Of a DNA stretch of 64,000 nt, positions 10,726 through 19,676 are shown in pieces. Source of the stretch: an uncultured SAR86 cluster bacterium (GTDB taxonomy: Bacteria > Pseudomonadota > Gammaproteobacteria > Magnimaribacterales > D2472); NCBI GenBank assembly GCA_902583575.1, contig CACHWY010000006.1, forward strand, positions 1 through 64,000. Direction: 5' to 3'. Positions within the stretch are counted from its first letter, which is position 1, and each line of letters begins with the position of its first letter. Both the position numbers and the translations under genes were made by a program. The notes under the pieces were generated by a model that was not told the DNA's origin, searched no databases, and saw only the letters and a program-made list of their open reading frames with translations.

Positions 10726-11229
10726 TTATCCTAAAATTGAGCCAACGCCGATAACTAAAAAACCTAGTGCTATTCCCCAGCATATACAGGCAATGACATC
10801 AGCAATATAAAATCTTACAGTGTTTATGTTAGAAATACCAAGCAAAAAAGGTACAAGAGCTCTTATGGCTGGAACAAATCTTCCTATTAAAACAGTATAT
10901 GAACCAGTTTTATCTAAGAATTTTTGTGCCCTTTTTACAGCCTTCTCTCGTTTGAGCATAAACTTTGTTGACATCAAGCTTGGGCCAACTGTTTTTCCAA
11001 ATAAAAAACCAGACACATCTCCAAGATGAGCACCTAGTGTAGCCATTGGGACAATAGCATAAAGAGGCATTAATCCCATACTATATACAAACACGCACAC
11101 TGAAAATAAAATTGCACTTGAAATAATTAATCCAGATAAAATAAAAGATTCCAAGAACGCAAAAGCAAAGACTGCCGCCCACGCGAGTTGTGAGTTTTGT
11201 GTTAGAAATGATTCAATTGCTTCAAACAT
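10726..11229 (-). CDS. DedA family membrane protein
   Basis: 167 residues, somewhat shorter than the usual about 200. DedA proteins are inner-membrane proteins, several of which flip undecaprenyl phosphate or phosphatidylethanolamine. The family's core is clear: FLESFILSGLIISSAIL near 25-41, ATLGAHLGDVSGFLFGKTVG near 63-82, and GRFVPAIRALVPFLLGIS near 117-134, with the conserved Arg and Pro residues. First gene of the unit that continues to hinT. Confidence 0.88.
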   Translation of the reverse strand: MFEAIESFLTQNSQLAWAAVFAFAFLESFILSGLIISSAILFSVCVFVYSMGLMPLYAIVPMATLGAHLGDVSGFLFGKTVGPSLMSTKFMLKREKAVKRAQKFLDKTGSYTVLIGRFVPAIRALVPFLLGISNINTVRFYIADVIACICWGIALGFLVIGVGSILG

Positions 11230-11306
11230 AATTTAAGTAAAGATGATATTTTACTTCAATGTTTTCTAATATTGAGATAAATTAATTAAATACAAATATT
11301 AATACC

Positions 11307-12425
11307 ATGATTGAACAATACGATATAAAAGTTAGTAACGAAGATATTGATTTATTAAAGCAAAAGATAGCTCTAACAAGATGGCCTGATGAAATAAATA
11401 ATAATTGGTCCCATGGCACGGATTTAAAGTTTTTAAAAGACCTAGCAAATCAATGGGCCAATGAATTTGATTGGCGCGAACATGAAAAAAAGATCAATGA
11501 TATTGGAAGTTATAGATTTCAGACTAGTTCTGGTTTAAAGATTCACTATCTTCATGCAAAATCAAATAAGGATAATGCGACAGCCTTAGTTATGACACAT
11601 GGCTGGCCAGGTAGTATTCAAGAATTTCTAAAAATTATTCCAATACTCCAGAAAGATAGTCCAATTCCATTGGATATTATTTGTCCTGCTCTTCCAGGGT
11701 TTGGTTTTTCTGATAAACCAACAAAAGTTGGAATGAATTCAGGTGAAATAGCAAAATTGCAACATGAATTAATAATGGCGCTAGGTTATAAGAAATATAT
11801 TGTTCAAGGTGGTGACTGGGGTGCAACTATAAGTAAATGGATGGCGGAATTATTTCCACAGAATTGCATAGGGCTTCATTCAAATATGGTTCTTGCTTGG
11901 CCACCAAGCGATCAAGATGATCCAATGGAAGGAGTTACAAAAGAAGAAGAATTATTAATGGGAAACTATGAGAAATATAAGCAAGAAGGGTTTGGATACT
12001 ATGAGATCCAAAGAACAAAGCCTCAAACTTTAGGATACGGTCTTAATGACTCGCCAGTAGGCCTTGCCGCATGGATTGTAGAAAAATTTTATGGTTGGTT
12101 TGATGGTGAAGAAAATAAACTGGTAGTAAGCAACGATGAGGTGCTGGCAATTATTTCCTTATACTGGTTCTCTCAGTCGATAACATCCTCTACAAGGATA
12201 TATAAAGAAAATGGAGATTTTGGTTTTTCATTTGAAAAGATTCAACAACCTATGGCAGGTGCAGTTTTTGAAAGAGACTTGATTGCACCTCCAAGAGCAT
12301 GGGCTGAAGAAATCTATAATGTAGTTCAATGGAATACTCACAAAGGTGGACACTTTGCAGCCTTAGAGCAACCCGAATCACTTTCAAGAGATATTATAGA
12401 GTTTATAAATAAACTAAAGATCTAA
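11307..12425 (+). CDS. Epoxide hydrolase (EHN-type alpha/beta hydrolase)
   Basis: 372 residues. The N-terminal EHN domain (about 1-105) leads into an alpha/beta hydrolase fold. Oxyanion motif HGWPG is at 98-102, the nucleophile elbow GGDWGA puts Asp170 in place, and GGHFAALEQPE supplies the C-terminal His349. This is the microsomal-type arrangement, which opens epoxides to diols; some relatives are juvenile-hormone-type or inactive, but all catalytic residues are present here. No signal peptide. Its 3' end overlaps the convergent phytase gene by 12 bp. Confidence 0.88.
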   Translation: MIEQYDIKVSNEDIDLLKQKIALTRWPDEINNNWSHGTDLKFLKDLANQWANEFDWREHEKKINDIGSYRFQTSSGLKIHYLHAKSNKDNATALVMTHGWPGSIQEFLKIIPILQKDSPIPLDIICPALPGFGFSDKPTKVGMNSGEIAKLQHELIMALGYKKYIVQGGDWGATISKWMAELFPQNCIGLHSNMVLAWPPSDQDDPMEGVTKEEELLMGNYEKYKQEGFGYYEIQRTKPQTLGYGLNDSPVGLAAWIVEKFYGWFDGEENKLVVSNDEVLAIISLYWFSQSITSSTRIYKENGDFGFSFEKIQQPMAGAVFERDLIAPPRAWAEEIYNVVQWNTHKGGHFAALEQPESLSRDIIEFINKLKI

Positions 12426-13499
12426 TTTTTTTAGAACATCAGCAAAAGAAACGTACTTAAAGTTCTGTCTCTTAACCTTGTTTTTTCCATCATTTGTTCC
12501 ATCCTGGACAACAAATAAACCCGAAGGATATTTATAACCAAGGTTAAAATTAATAACGTCTATTCCATCAGTATCATTAACATTATCAATATCTTTATTA
12601 CTGCCAACTTTGAAACTGCCTAGATAGTTGTATGGCTCTTGTCGATTATAAATATTAAAAGAACTATCACCTTGAGATGAAACAATAAGATACCCATCTT
12701 TTTCAGACGACTTATAAACAGTTACTCCTTCAGGATCACCATCTATATTTCCAGATCTATTATCAATAATAATAGGATTTGAAAAATCTAATTCGTTATT
12801 TATCTTATAGGCTCTTAAAACACCCCTATCTTGTTCTTCAGATATGAAAAGAGTTCTGTTTTCATCATCGTAAACACATCCCTCAGATTGAGTTGCATTC
12901 TCATTATCAAATGTTGTTAAAAGAGTCATTCCAAAAGGACCATAATTCCACATCTGTACTTTTGGACCCTCGTCTTCTGTTAGAAATGCTACCAATCCAA
13001 ATTTAGCATCAATACCAGCACAAACACCGTAAACCACCATGTTTGCTTTTGCATTTATATATGGCTCTTTTGAAATTTCAAAATTATTATCCTTTACAGC
13101 TTTATCAATATTGGTATCTTTATATGCCCATATATCAAGAGTGTTTGAAGTTCTATTTGATGCAAAAATAAATGAATAACTGCCTATATCTTTATTATCA
13201 TCATCAGTAATATCCATTGTTCTAACATCAATATTGTTGACATCACCAATTTCTGTGTAGCCTATTTTTTTGCCCTTTAAGTTATATGTATATATACCGC
13301 TTCTCTTATCTGTTCCAAATACTAGTGATCTATTTGGATTTAATTTATTTAGCCAAATAGCAGGATCATCTGCAGCATCTCCTTTTGAGATTACTTGTGG
13401 AGTCTCATCTATCGCAGGAACTATATGAATAATCTTATCTATAGGGTCAGATATTGCAGATAATGAATATATAAATAATATTGTGAATAAGTATTTCAT
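12414..13499 (-). CDS. Beta-propeller phytase (3-phytase), secreted
   Basis: 361 residues with an N-terminal signal peptide (MKYLFTILFIYSLSAIS). Beta-propeller phytases use calcium to strip phosphates from inositol hexakisphosphate. Family blocks seen: DDPAIWLNKLNPNRSLVFGTDK near 42, SEGCVYDDENRTLFISEEQ-type strand near 205, and GDPEGVTVYKSSE near 255 with the calcium-binding acidic residues. It lies directly downstream of a TonB-dependent receptor on the same strand, separated by a hairpin. The pair suggests release of phosphate from organic phosphate and uptake of a product or chelate through the receptor. Confidence 0.88.
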   Translation of the reverse strand: MKYLFTILFIYSLSAISDPIDKIIHIVPAIDETPQVISKGDAADDPAIWLNKLNPNRSLVFGTDKRSGIYTYNLKGKKIGYTEIGDVNNIDVRTMDITDDDNKDIGSYSFIFASNRTSNTLDIWAYKDTNIDKAVKDNNFEISKEPYINAKANMVVYGVCAGIDAKFGLVAFLTEDEGPKVQMWNYGPFGMTLLTTFDNENATQSEGCVYDDENRTLFISEEQDRGVLRAYKINNELDFSNPIIIDNRSGNIDGDPEGVTVYKSSEKDGYLIVSSQGDSSFNIYNRQEPYNYLGSFKVGSNKDIDNVNDTDGIDVINFNLGYKYPSGLFVVQDGTNDGKNKVKRQNFKYVSFADVLKKLDL

Positions 13500-13508
13500 T
13501 TTTTAAAA

Positions 13509-13539
13509 TAATAAGGCAAGTTATAGTCTTGCCTTATTA
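13509..13539 (-). terminator. Intercistronic hairpin between TonB receptor and phytase
   Basis: TAATAAGGCAAG (13509-13520) is exactly complementary to 13528-13539 across a 7-base loop. It follows the receptor stop (13553) by about 14 bp and ends 10 bp before the phytase start. A weak T run follows on the minus strand, so it could be a partial terminator or a stabilising 3' end for the receptor message. Confidence 0.6.
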
Positions 13540-13552
13540 AAATTTATAAAGA

Positions 13553-16087
13553 TTATAGATTATATCGAATACCTATTGAATAGGTTGTTCCATATACATC
13601 ATATTGAGAAAGTCTATCAGGTGATCCCCAGTAATAAAATTCAGGTTCATCAGTAATATTGCTGATATCAAATTTAACACTAAAGTTATCATTAATTTTA
13701 TACTTTAGATTAAAATCGTATTGGGTATGATCATCTGTATATCTAATATTATCTAGTGACAATTCTTCCTGAACATCTCCTGGACTATCTTCATCTGCTA
13801 AATAGTCCAAATACGGAGTTCTTGATACAGCTGATAATCTCATATCTAGCTTTCCTTGATCATAACCAATTGAGAGGTTTGAGTTTTTATCTGAGAGTTT
13901 TCTAAAAGGAAATGTAACCTGTCCATTGTCTACATCAAGAGTGCTCTCTCCATCAGTTTTTGTAATGTTAAGTGAAACAAACATTCCGTTAAAAGGTTCA
14001 GGTAAAAATTCTAATTCTTGAAAAACATTCATTTCAAATCCAGAAACATCAGATGGACCTGTATTGACATATGTTTCTAATTCACTAAAAACAATTCCAT
14101 TAATTGTTCCTGCAGTTACAAGCGGATATATTGCATTATCAATATCCTTCTTAAAATATCCAATTGAATATGAACCGGTATCACCATATCTTTCTAAAGA
14201 GAGATCAAAATTATTGGCTTCATATGGATCTAAATCTGGATTTCCCATTTCACCTGAAAAAGTACCATCATTTTCATTTTCAATTTCTGCAACAGTAGAT
14301 GCTTGACCAAATCCAGGTCTTGATAAAGCCCTCCAAATTGCTCCTCTTATAATGGTTTGATCATCAAGAAAATATTTTACGTTTATACTAGGAGAAACAA
14401 AGGTGTAATCTTTTGATGCTGTTATTGGATCATTTATATCACCATCGTTGTAACCTAATGTTGAGTAGGAAGTATCTTCAACTCTTAAACCTAAAATAAC
14501 AATAGCATTTTCAGCCTCCATTGTGCCCATCAAATATATTGCCATGATATCTTCATCGGATTCATAATCTTGCTCAACATTTGAATAATCAGGACCGCCA
14601 AATGTTCCTTTAAGAGGCCATAAGAGTGAATCATTAGCCATAGGACCCATGGATTGACCAGCGAAAGGCCATGAAATTTGGGATGGATTAAATTGAGATT
14701 GCATTAAATCAGTTGCAGGACCATCTTCTATCTCAATTGCATTTCTATCTCTTTCTTTTGTTCTTTGACTATATTTAAATCCATATTTTACAGTGGTAGG
14801 CATATCCATGAATGAAAAGCCTTCTTTTGACATATCAATTTTAAAAGCTTTTTCGGTATCTTTAATTAATGACCAGTCTTCTTCCCATGCATCAACTGTC
14901 ATTGAAGTATCCCATATAGGTGCAACAGAGGAATTAAATTCAAGTCCAACTTTTTTTGGATCTGAATAAAAGAAATATCCACAAGGCCCACCGCAATCAT
15001 CTGTATCGTACCTATCACTTCTGAATTTAACATCTATGTTATTTGTATCGTCTTCTTCAGCATAAGAATGACTAAACTGTATTTCTGTAAACCAGCCACT
15101 GATCATAGTCTCAGCACCTATTACTGCAGTTCTAATATCTCTAGTTTCAATCCTTCTTCTAACCTCTGCATCTCTTCTAATTCTATTTATTTCACTATAA
15201 TCAGAAAAAACTTCGCCGTGCCTTAAACTTCCATACTCATCTTTATATCTAAGTTCGTTATCTTCATAATTGTTGTATAAAAAATTTGCAAATATTGCAG
15301 TTTCATCATCAACCATGTAATCAATATCGTAAGTTAAGCCTGTTCTCTCTCTAGTAAGATCGTAATATCGCATTTCCCAATCATCATCTAATCTTTTACC
15401 TGCTCCATCATTTGTCCATCCTGGAAAACCTGTTTCATTGTTATAAGTAATAATTTGTTTGCTAGCATAAGTTAAACCAATAATGTGGCCAACTGAATCA
15501 GATATCATATCTCCGTAAGTTAAAGCAATTTTTGGATTATCAGAATTCTTTGATTGATCGTTGTAGGCTGTATCAAATTTTGCTTTAAAAAGAGTTTTAT
15601 CTAAAGACGTAGCTCTTTTTGTATTAAATTCTATTCTACCACCTATAGAGTCAGCATCTTGATCAGCAGTTAGTGTTTTATAAACCTCAATTGAATCAAG
15701 TAATTCTGTTGGCAAACCATCTAGCATTACTTTTCTTCCACCTTCAGGTGCTGGAACAAGGGCACCGTTTACAGATATAGAATTTAAATCGCCTGATAGT
15801 CCTCTTATGCTTACATACCTTCCTTCACCTTGGTCATTTTCAACTGTAATACCAGAAAGTCTTCTAATTGCCTCTGCAGCAGTAGTATCTGGGAAATCAC
15901 CAAGAGCATCAGAGTCCACAACTGACACAATGAGATTAGATTTTCTTTGTTTTTCAATTGCAGAAATAATACTAGCTTTTGTACCAATTACTACAACCTC
16001 TTCAACTGATTCATTTTCTACCTTATCTTCTGACTCTTGAGAAAATAAAGATAGTGATAGAAACAATGGGAATATGTATTTTTTCAT
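13553..16087 (-). CDS. TonB-dependent receptor paired with phytase
   Basis: 844 residues from the ATG at 16087, chosen because AGGAG lies just upstream and a signal peptide (MKKYIFPLFLSLSLFS) follows. SVEEVVVIGTKA near the mature N-terminus resembles a TonB box; the plug domain follows with DALGDFPDTTAAEAIRRLSG and the SIRGL block. The C-terminus ends YSIGIRYNL, with the expected terminal hydrophobic pattern of a barrel strand. Members of this subgroup take up complex ligands. Ligand is unknown here; the phytase behind it suggests an organophosphate. A TetR gene is divergently encoded upstream. Confidence 0.9.
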   Translation of the reverse strand: MKKYIFPLFLSLSLFSQESEDKVENESVEEVVVIGTKASIISAIEKQRKSNLIVSVVDSDALGDFPDTTAAEAIRRLSGITVENDQGEGRYVSIRGLSGDLNSISVNGALVPAPEGGRKVMLDGLPTELLDSIEVYKTLTADQDADSIGGRIEFNTKRATSLDKTLFKAKFDTAYNDQSKNSDNPKIALTYGDMISDSVGHIIGLTYASKQIITYNNETGFPGWTNDGAGKRLDDDWEMRYYDLTRERTGLTYDIDYMVDDETAIFANFLYNNYEDNELRYKDEYGSLRHGEVFSDYSEINRIRRDAEVRRRIETRDIRTAVIGAETMISGWFTEIQFSHSYAEEDDTNNIDVKFRSDRYDTDDCGGPCGYFFYSDPKKVGLEFNSSVAPIWDTSMTVDAWEEDWSLIKDTEKAFKIDMSKEGFSFMDMPTTVKYGFKYSQRTKERDRNAIEIEDGPATDLMQSQFNPSQISWPFAGQSMGPMANDSLLWPLKGTFGGPDYSNVEQDYESDEDIMAIYLMGTMEAENAIVILGLRVEDTSYSTLGYNDGDINDPITASKDYTFVSPSINVKYFLDDQTIIRGAIWRALSRPGFGQASTVAEIENENDGTFSGEMGNPDLDPYEANNFDLSLERYGDTGSYSIGYFKKDIDNAIYPLVTAGTINGIVFSELETYVNTGPSDVSGFEMNVFQELEFLPEPFNGMFVSLNITKTDGESTLDVDNGQVTFPFRKLSDKNSNLSIGYDQGKLDMRLSAVSRTPYLDYLADEDSPGDVQEELSLDNIRYTDDHTQYDFNLKYKINDNFSVKFDISNITDEPEFYYWGSPDRLSQYDVYGTTYSIGIRYNL

Positions 16088-16145
16088 AAGATCTCCTAGG
16101 TGAATGCGCACATTTTAAATTTAAAGTGCAACAGAAATAACATTA

Positions 16146-16167
16146 ATTTGTGAAAATTATGTGAACT
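16146..16167 (-). promoter_or_regulatory. Pho-box-like direct repeat upstream of the receptor-phytase unit
   Basis: On the minus strand TTCACATAATT is followed at an 11-base step by TTCACAAATTA. The 11-base period and A/T spacers match the layout of PhoB boxes, and by eye about 15 of 22 positions agree with the E. coli phoB promoter box. It lies about 60 bp before the receptor start. Resemblance only; not scored with a matrix. Confidence 0.35.
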
Positions 16168-16192
16168 TTTTAAGTTATTTTATATTTACATT

Positions 16193-16210
16193 TATAGACA
16201 TTTGTCCATA
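16193..16210. promoter_or_regulatory. Near-perfect palindrome, candidate TetR operator
   Basis: TATAGACA at 16193-16200 and TGTCCATA at 16203-16210 are inverted copies with one mismatch around a 2-base centre. It lies 8 bp before the GTG start of the TetR gene, in the shared intergenic region with the receptor, as expected for a self-regulating TetR repressor that also acts on its neighbour. Confidence 0.5.
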
Positions 16211-16218
16211 ATAAAATA

Positions 16219-16812
16219 GTGGATACCCTAGCAAAGCAAAGCAGAAGTAAAGAGAGAATTAGTAAAATTCTTGATGCTGCAATCAACATTATTGAAGAAG
16301 GCGAAATTGATGATTTAACTCTAGCAAAAGTTGCACAAATATCCGGTTTAAAAAGAACTTCAACTTATAAATTCATACCAACTGTAGATTTCCTTAAAAA
16401 GTTAATAATTTCAAAATGTATTGATGAATGTTTAGAAAGCTTTTCTAAGAATGCCTTAAATAAAACTAATGCCGGAGATCTTGTGAAAGTTAGTAATTAT
16501 ATTGTTTATAATATTTATGAATATTTCAATTCTTCCTTAATCTCACAAAAAATAATTTTAGGAAATACTGTAAATCCCCCTATAGATTCAAATTCTATTC
16601 ATAAATTAGGTAATATTATTCAAGAAACTTATGAAGAATCAATAAACCTTGATAATGTCTTTAATAAACAAGGTGTTTGCAGAGTTGTAGCTCAAATTAT
16701 TCTGTCAATATTTTCATTAAATACAAAGGAAAGTGGTAAGTTAAATGATATTGGAAAAATTGAAGCATCTAGAGCTGTCATTGCATACATGACTAGCTGG
16801 ACTACTAAGTAA
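16219..16812 (+). CDS. TetR family transcriptional regulator
   Basis: 197 residues from a GTG. The N-terminal helix-turn-helix is plain: RERISKILDAAINIIEEG, then LTLAKVAQISGLKRTSTYKFIP with the TetR-specific recognition helix at about 35-56. The C-terminal ligand and dimer domain is not similar to any group I can name. It reads away from the receptor-phytase unit, with a palindrome just before its start, so it probably controls itself and perhaps the receptor. No clear ribosome site precedes the GTG, so a leaderless message is possible. Confidence 0.85.
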   Translation: MDTLAKQSRSKERISKILDAAINIIEEGEIDDLTLAKVAQISGLKRTSTYKFIPTVDFLKKLIISKCIDECLESFSKNALNKTNAGDLVKVSNYIVYNIYEYFNSSLISQKIILGNTVNPPIDSNSIHKLGNIIQETYEESINLDNVFNKQGVCRVVAQIILSIFSLNTKESGKLNDIGKIEASRAVIAYMTSWTTK

Positions 16813-16953
16813 TATTAAAATATCAATATAATAATAAAAGCCCAGATCACGATTTTTAAAAGCTTTGATGACTAAATCAGGCCTGCATTAAGAATTGTAA
16901 GGCTATTCAACATTAGTTTTATTCAATCTTATCTTAAATCAAATTGACAATTA

Positions 16954-17002
16954 TGTTACATTTATGTGACAATTAGATCACATATGTCACACAATTGACA
17001 TA
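16954..17002 (+). promoter_or_regulatory. Array of Pho-box-like repeats before a secreted-protein gene
   Basis: Two 7+4+7 units lie in tandem: TGTTACA at 16954-16960 followed by TGTGACA at 16965-16971, then TGTCACA at 16985-16991 followed by TGACATA at 16996-17002. The 11-base step and the TGTCA-type half sites match the PhoB box layout. TGTGA and TCACA in the middle also give a CRP-like inverted repeat with an 8-base spacer, which is the main alternative. The ribosome site AAAGGAG follows at 17004. Confidence 0.5.
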
Positions 17003-17015
17003 TAAAGGAGAATTT

Positions 17016-17444
17016 ATGAATAAAATAATCAAATTGTCATTATTTTCAATGATCATATTTAGTTTTAATTATATTCAGTCTGATGAAGATATATTTAATA
17101 ATGTTATGAATGATCTTCAATTAGAATCGTCTTATATAGATGTTATTTATAATAAAGATCAAGTTTCTGAGATATGCCCTAGAGATTCTATTGGATGCTA
17201 CACATCAGAAGATGGTGGATACATTGTAATTAGCGACGACGTGCCATCAAGCCATCATGATGTAGTTTTATATGGACTTTATAGTGATTATCTTCAACAC
17301 CATAATTCAGGATTAATTAACAAAGTATTAACTTGTGATTTAAAAGTGAATTATCTAAATAATAATAATAAACGTAAGCTTGCAAGGCTATATGCCGGAC
17401 AATGCGATTCTTTATTTAGAAATAAAGTATTGGTAATGAATTAA
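17016..17444 (+). CDS. Small secreted protein of unknown function
   Basis: 142 residues starting at the ATG behind AAAGGAG (17004-17010); a longer reading from 16995 would run through the ribosome site and is rejected. Signal peptide at about 1-24 (MNKIIKLSLFSMIIFSFNYI). Four Cys residues fall in two groups (about 61 and 68; 107 and 129), so disulfides in the periplasm are likely. No family recognised. It lies between the receptor/TetR unit and PiT, is preceded by Pho-box-like repeats and followed by a strong terminator, so it is a one-gene unit that I suspect is phosphate-regulated. Confidence 0.75.
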   Translation: MNKIIKLSLFSMIIFSFNYIQSDEDIFNNVMNDLQLESSYIDVIYNKDQVSEICPRDSIGCYTSEDGGYIVISDDVPSSHHDVVLYGLYSDYLQHHNSGLINKVLTCDLKVNYLNNNNKRKLARLYAGQCDSLFRNKVLVMN

Positions 17445-17462
17445 AATAAACAGATAATTTCT

Positions 17463-17490
17463 AAACCCAGAAATAATTTCTGGGTTTTTT
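17463..17490 (+). terminator. Terminator after the small secreted protein gene
   Basis: AAACCCAGAAA (17463-17473), 3-base loop, exact complement (17477-17487) and a run of T. It may serve both strands, because the PiT gene ends 10 bp further on. Confidence 0.85.
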
Positions 17491-17499
17491 ATTTAAATA

Positions 17500-18747
17500 T
17501 CAAACTCCAAATATTATTCTAAGAATGACCCAATATAAGATTGTTAAAAAAGCTCCAATTGGAATTGTAACTAACCATGAAGTAATAATTCTTGTTATTG
17601 CTTTAGTGTTTAAATGTTTCGCTCCTCTTGCCAATCCAACTCCAATAACTCCTCCAACTAATGTATGAGTTGTTGAAATAGGGAATCCAATATATGAGGC
17701 AGCAACTACTGTAGTCGCTGTAGCAAGTTCAGCTGAAAAACCAAGACTAGGTTTTAATGTAGTAATTTTTTCTCCTACAGTTTTTATAACATTTTTTCCG
17801 AGCATGCTTAAACCAAAAACAATTCCTATTGCTCCTAAAAAAAGAATCCAAGCTTGAACTGGAGACGATGTATCGATAATACCATTTGAATTTACAGTGG
17901 ATACGATTGCAGCAAGAGGTCCAATTGCATTAGCAACATCATTTGAACCATGTGCAAAAGCCATTGCACACGCAGAGATAACCATTAAAATTGCGAACGC
18001 AGATTCAACCCCATCTTTTTTAATTTTTGTAAAATTTTGCCTTAAAATAACTGATGTAACAACAGCTGCAATAATTCCAAAAATTGAACTAAATATATAT
18101 ATATCTGACTCTACTAATTCAAGTCCTAAATTCTTAAGTCCTTTTCTAGCGATAACTAATGAAATGATAAAAGCTACATAAAAACTGTATACAGGAATTA
18201 TATTTATTGCTCTTTTGCCTGGGTTAGGATTATCTAAGATAGACTTTTTTGCACTTAAATAAATTAAAAAGGCTAGTAATCCTGCAATTATGGGTGATGT
18301 TATCCAACTTGAAGCTATACCACCTACCGTCCCCCAAGACACATAACTCATTCCTTTTGAAATTGAAACAAAACCAATTATTGCACCAACGATTGAATGG
18401 GTTGTGGAAACTGGCCAGCCTCTTCTTGAGGCAACAATTAACCATGTTCCTCCAGCTAATAATGATGATAACATTCCAATAATAAATTTATTTGCATCCT
18501 CATAAATTGTTGGATCAACAATTCCTTTTCTTATTGTAGAAGTAACTTCACCACCGCCAAAATATGCACCAAGAAACTCAAATATTGCAGCAATAATAAT
18601 CGCCTGTCTTAATGTAATTGCCTTGCTTCCTACTGAAGTTCCCATAGCATTTGCAACATCATTTGCACCTATACCATATGCCATAAAGAAGCCAACTATA
18701 GATGCTATAATTATTATAGTTAGAGGACTTAAGAATAAAGTTTCCAT
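17500..18747 (-). CDS. pit: Inorganic phosphate permease, PiT family
   Basis: 415 residues with about 10-11 spans. The two inverted PiT signature repeats are complete: GANDVANAMGTSVGS near 27-41 and GSNDVANAIGPLAAI near 267-281. It imports phosphate with a cation across the inner membrane. It is divergent from ppk2 with 89 bp between starts, so imported phosphate is linked by position to polyphosphate storage. Confidence 0.93.
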   Translation of the reverse strand: METLFLSPLTIIIIASIVGFFMAYGIGANDVANAMGTSVGSKAITLRQAIIIAAIFEFLGAYFGGGEVTSTIRKGIVDPTIYEDANKFIIGMLSSLLAGGTWLIVASRRGWPVSTTHSIVGAIIGFVSISKGMSYVSWGTVGGIASSWITSPIIAGLLAFLIYLSAKKSILDNPNPGKRAINIIPVYSFYVAFIISLVIARKGLKNLGLELVESDIYIFSSIFGIIAAVVTSVILRQNFTKIKKDGVESAFAILMVISACAMAFAHGSNDVANAIGPLAAIVSTVNSNGIIDTSSPVQAWILFLGAIGIVFGLSMLGKNVIKTVGEKITTLKPSLGFSAELATATTVVAASYIGFPISTTHTLVGGVIGVGLARGAKHLNTKAITRIITSWLVTIPIGAFLTILYWVILRIIFGV

Positions 18748-18836
18748 ATTATTTATGAATGAATATTTTACGCTTCAAATGTTATCATTTGTGTTAAGAA
18801 TATAAAACTTTTAGGTAACATCTAGTTTCAAAAAAA

Positions 18837-19676
18837 ATGAAAATTATAAATTTAGATCAAACTGATTATAAAAAACTTGATGCAAAATCTTTCGATTTAG
18901 AAAAAAGAAGACTGAGAATTGAATTTTTAAAACTTCAGGAAGATGTAATTAAAAATAATAGAAGAATATGTATTGTATTTGAAGGCAGAGACACTGCTGG
19001 CAAAAGTACAGCAATTAGATTCTTTTCAGAATATTTAATGCCAAAACATTTTAATTACATTCAGCTAGGAATTCCAACAAAATGGGAATCTTCTCACTGG
19101 TTTCAAAGATGGAGTAAGGTAATTCCAAATAACGGTCAAATTTCATTTCTTGACAGATCTTGGTATACACGAGCAATAACTGAACCGATTATGGGTTATT
19201 GCACTGAAAATCAATACAGAGCATTTATGAAAAAAGTTAATAAGTGGGAAGAAGAATTAATAAGTAATGGAGTTGAATTAACAAAATTTTATTTTTCACT
19301 ATCAAAAGATCAACAAAAAATTAGGATGAAAGCGAGAAAAAAATCTGAACTTAAGTATTGGAAGCTTTCAAAAAATGATGAAAAAGTAATTACCAAATGG
19401 AACGCGTTCACATTGTATAAAGAGCAGATGTTTGAAAAAACTGGAACTGAAGTTAGTCCATGGGTTTCAATTAATTCGAATAATAAAATGATTGCGCGCT
19501 TAACATCGCTGAGATATCTATTAAATAAAACTGAATATCATGGGAAGAAGATTCTTAAGCCTGCAAAATGGTCAAAGTCTCTGAATAATTATTCAACAAA
19601 TCTAGAAGGAGTTAAATTTGATAACCTTTCATATGAGCAATTTATGATCATAAGTAAATATAGCGACGACATATAA
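18837..19676 (+). CDS. ppk2: Polyphosphate kinase 2
   Basis: 279 residues, a single-domain PPK2. These enzymes move phosphate between polyphosphate and nucleoside di- or monophosphates. Walker A GRDTAGKST is at 50-58; the lid and Walker B region shows FLDRSWYTRA near 104-113 with the conserved Asp-Arg, and ARKKSELKYWKLS supplies the basic lid. The class (ADP- or AMP-phosphorylating) cannot be fixed by eye. Its stop overlaps the next start by one base (TAATG), so ppk2 and ppx are translationally coupled. Confidence 0.93.
   Translation: MKIINLDQTDYKKLDAKSFDLEKRRLRIEFLKLQEDVIKNNRRICIVFEGRDTAGKSTAIRFFSEYLMPKHFNYIQLGIPTKWESSHWFQRWSKVIPNNGQISFLDRSWYTRAITEPIMGYCTENQYRAFMKKVNKWEEELISNGVELTKFYFSLSKDQQKIRMKARKKSELKYWKLSKNDEKVITKWNAFTLYKEQMFEKTGTEVSPWVSINSNNKMIARLTSLRYLLNKTEYHGKKILKPAKWSKSLNNYSTNLEGVKFDNLSYEQFMIISKYSDDI

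Noticed and set aside
18780-18798. TGTTATC/TGTGTTA repeat between pit and ppk2 as a Pho box
   Set aside because: The half sites are 12 bases apart instead of 11 and the match is poor, although a phosphate-regulated promoter would be expected here.
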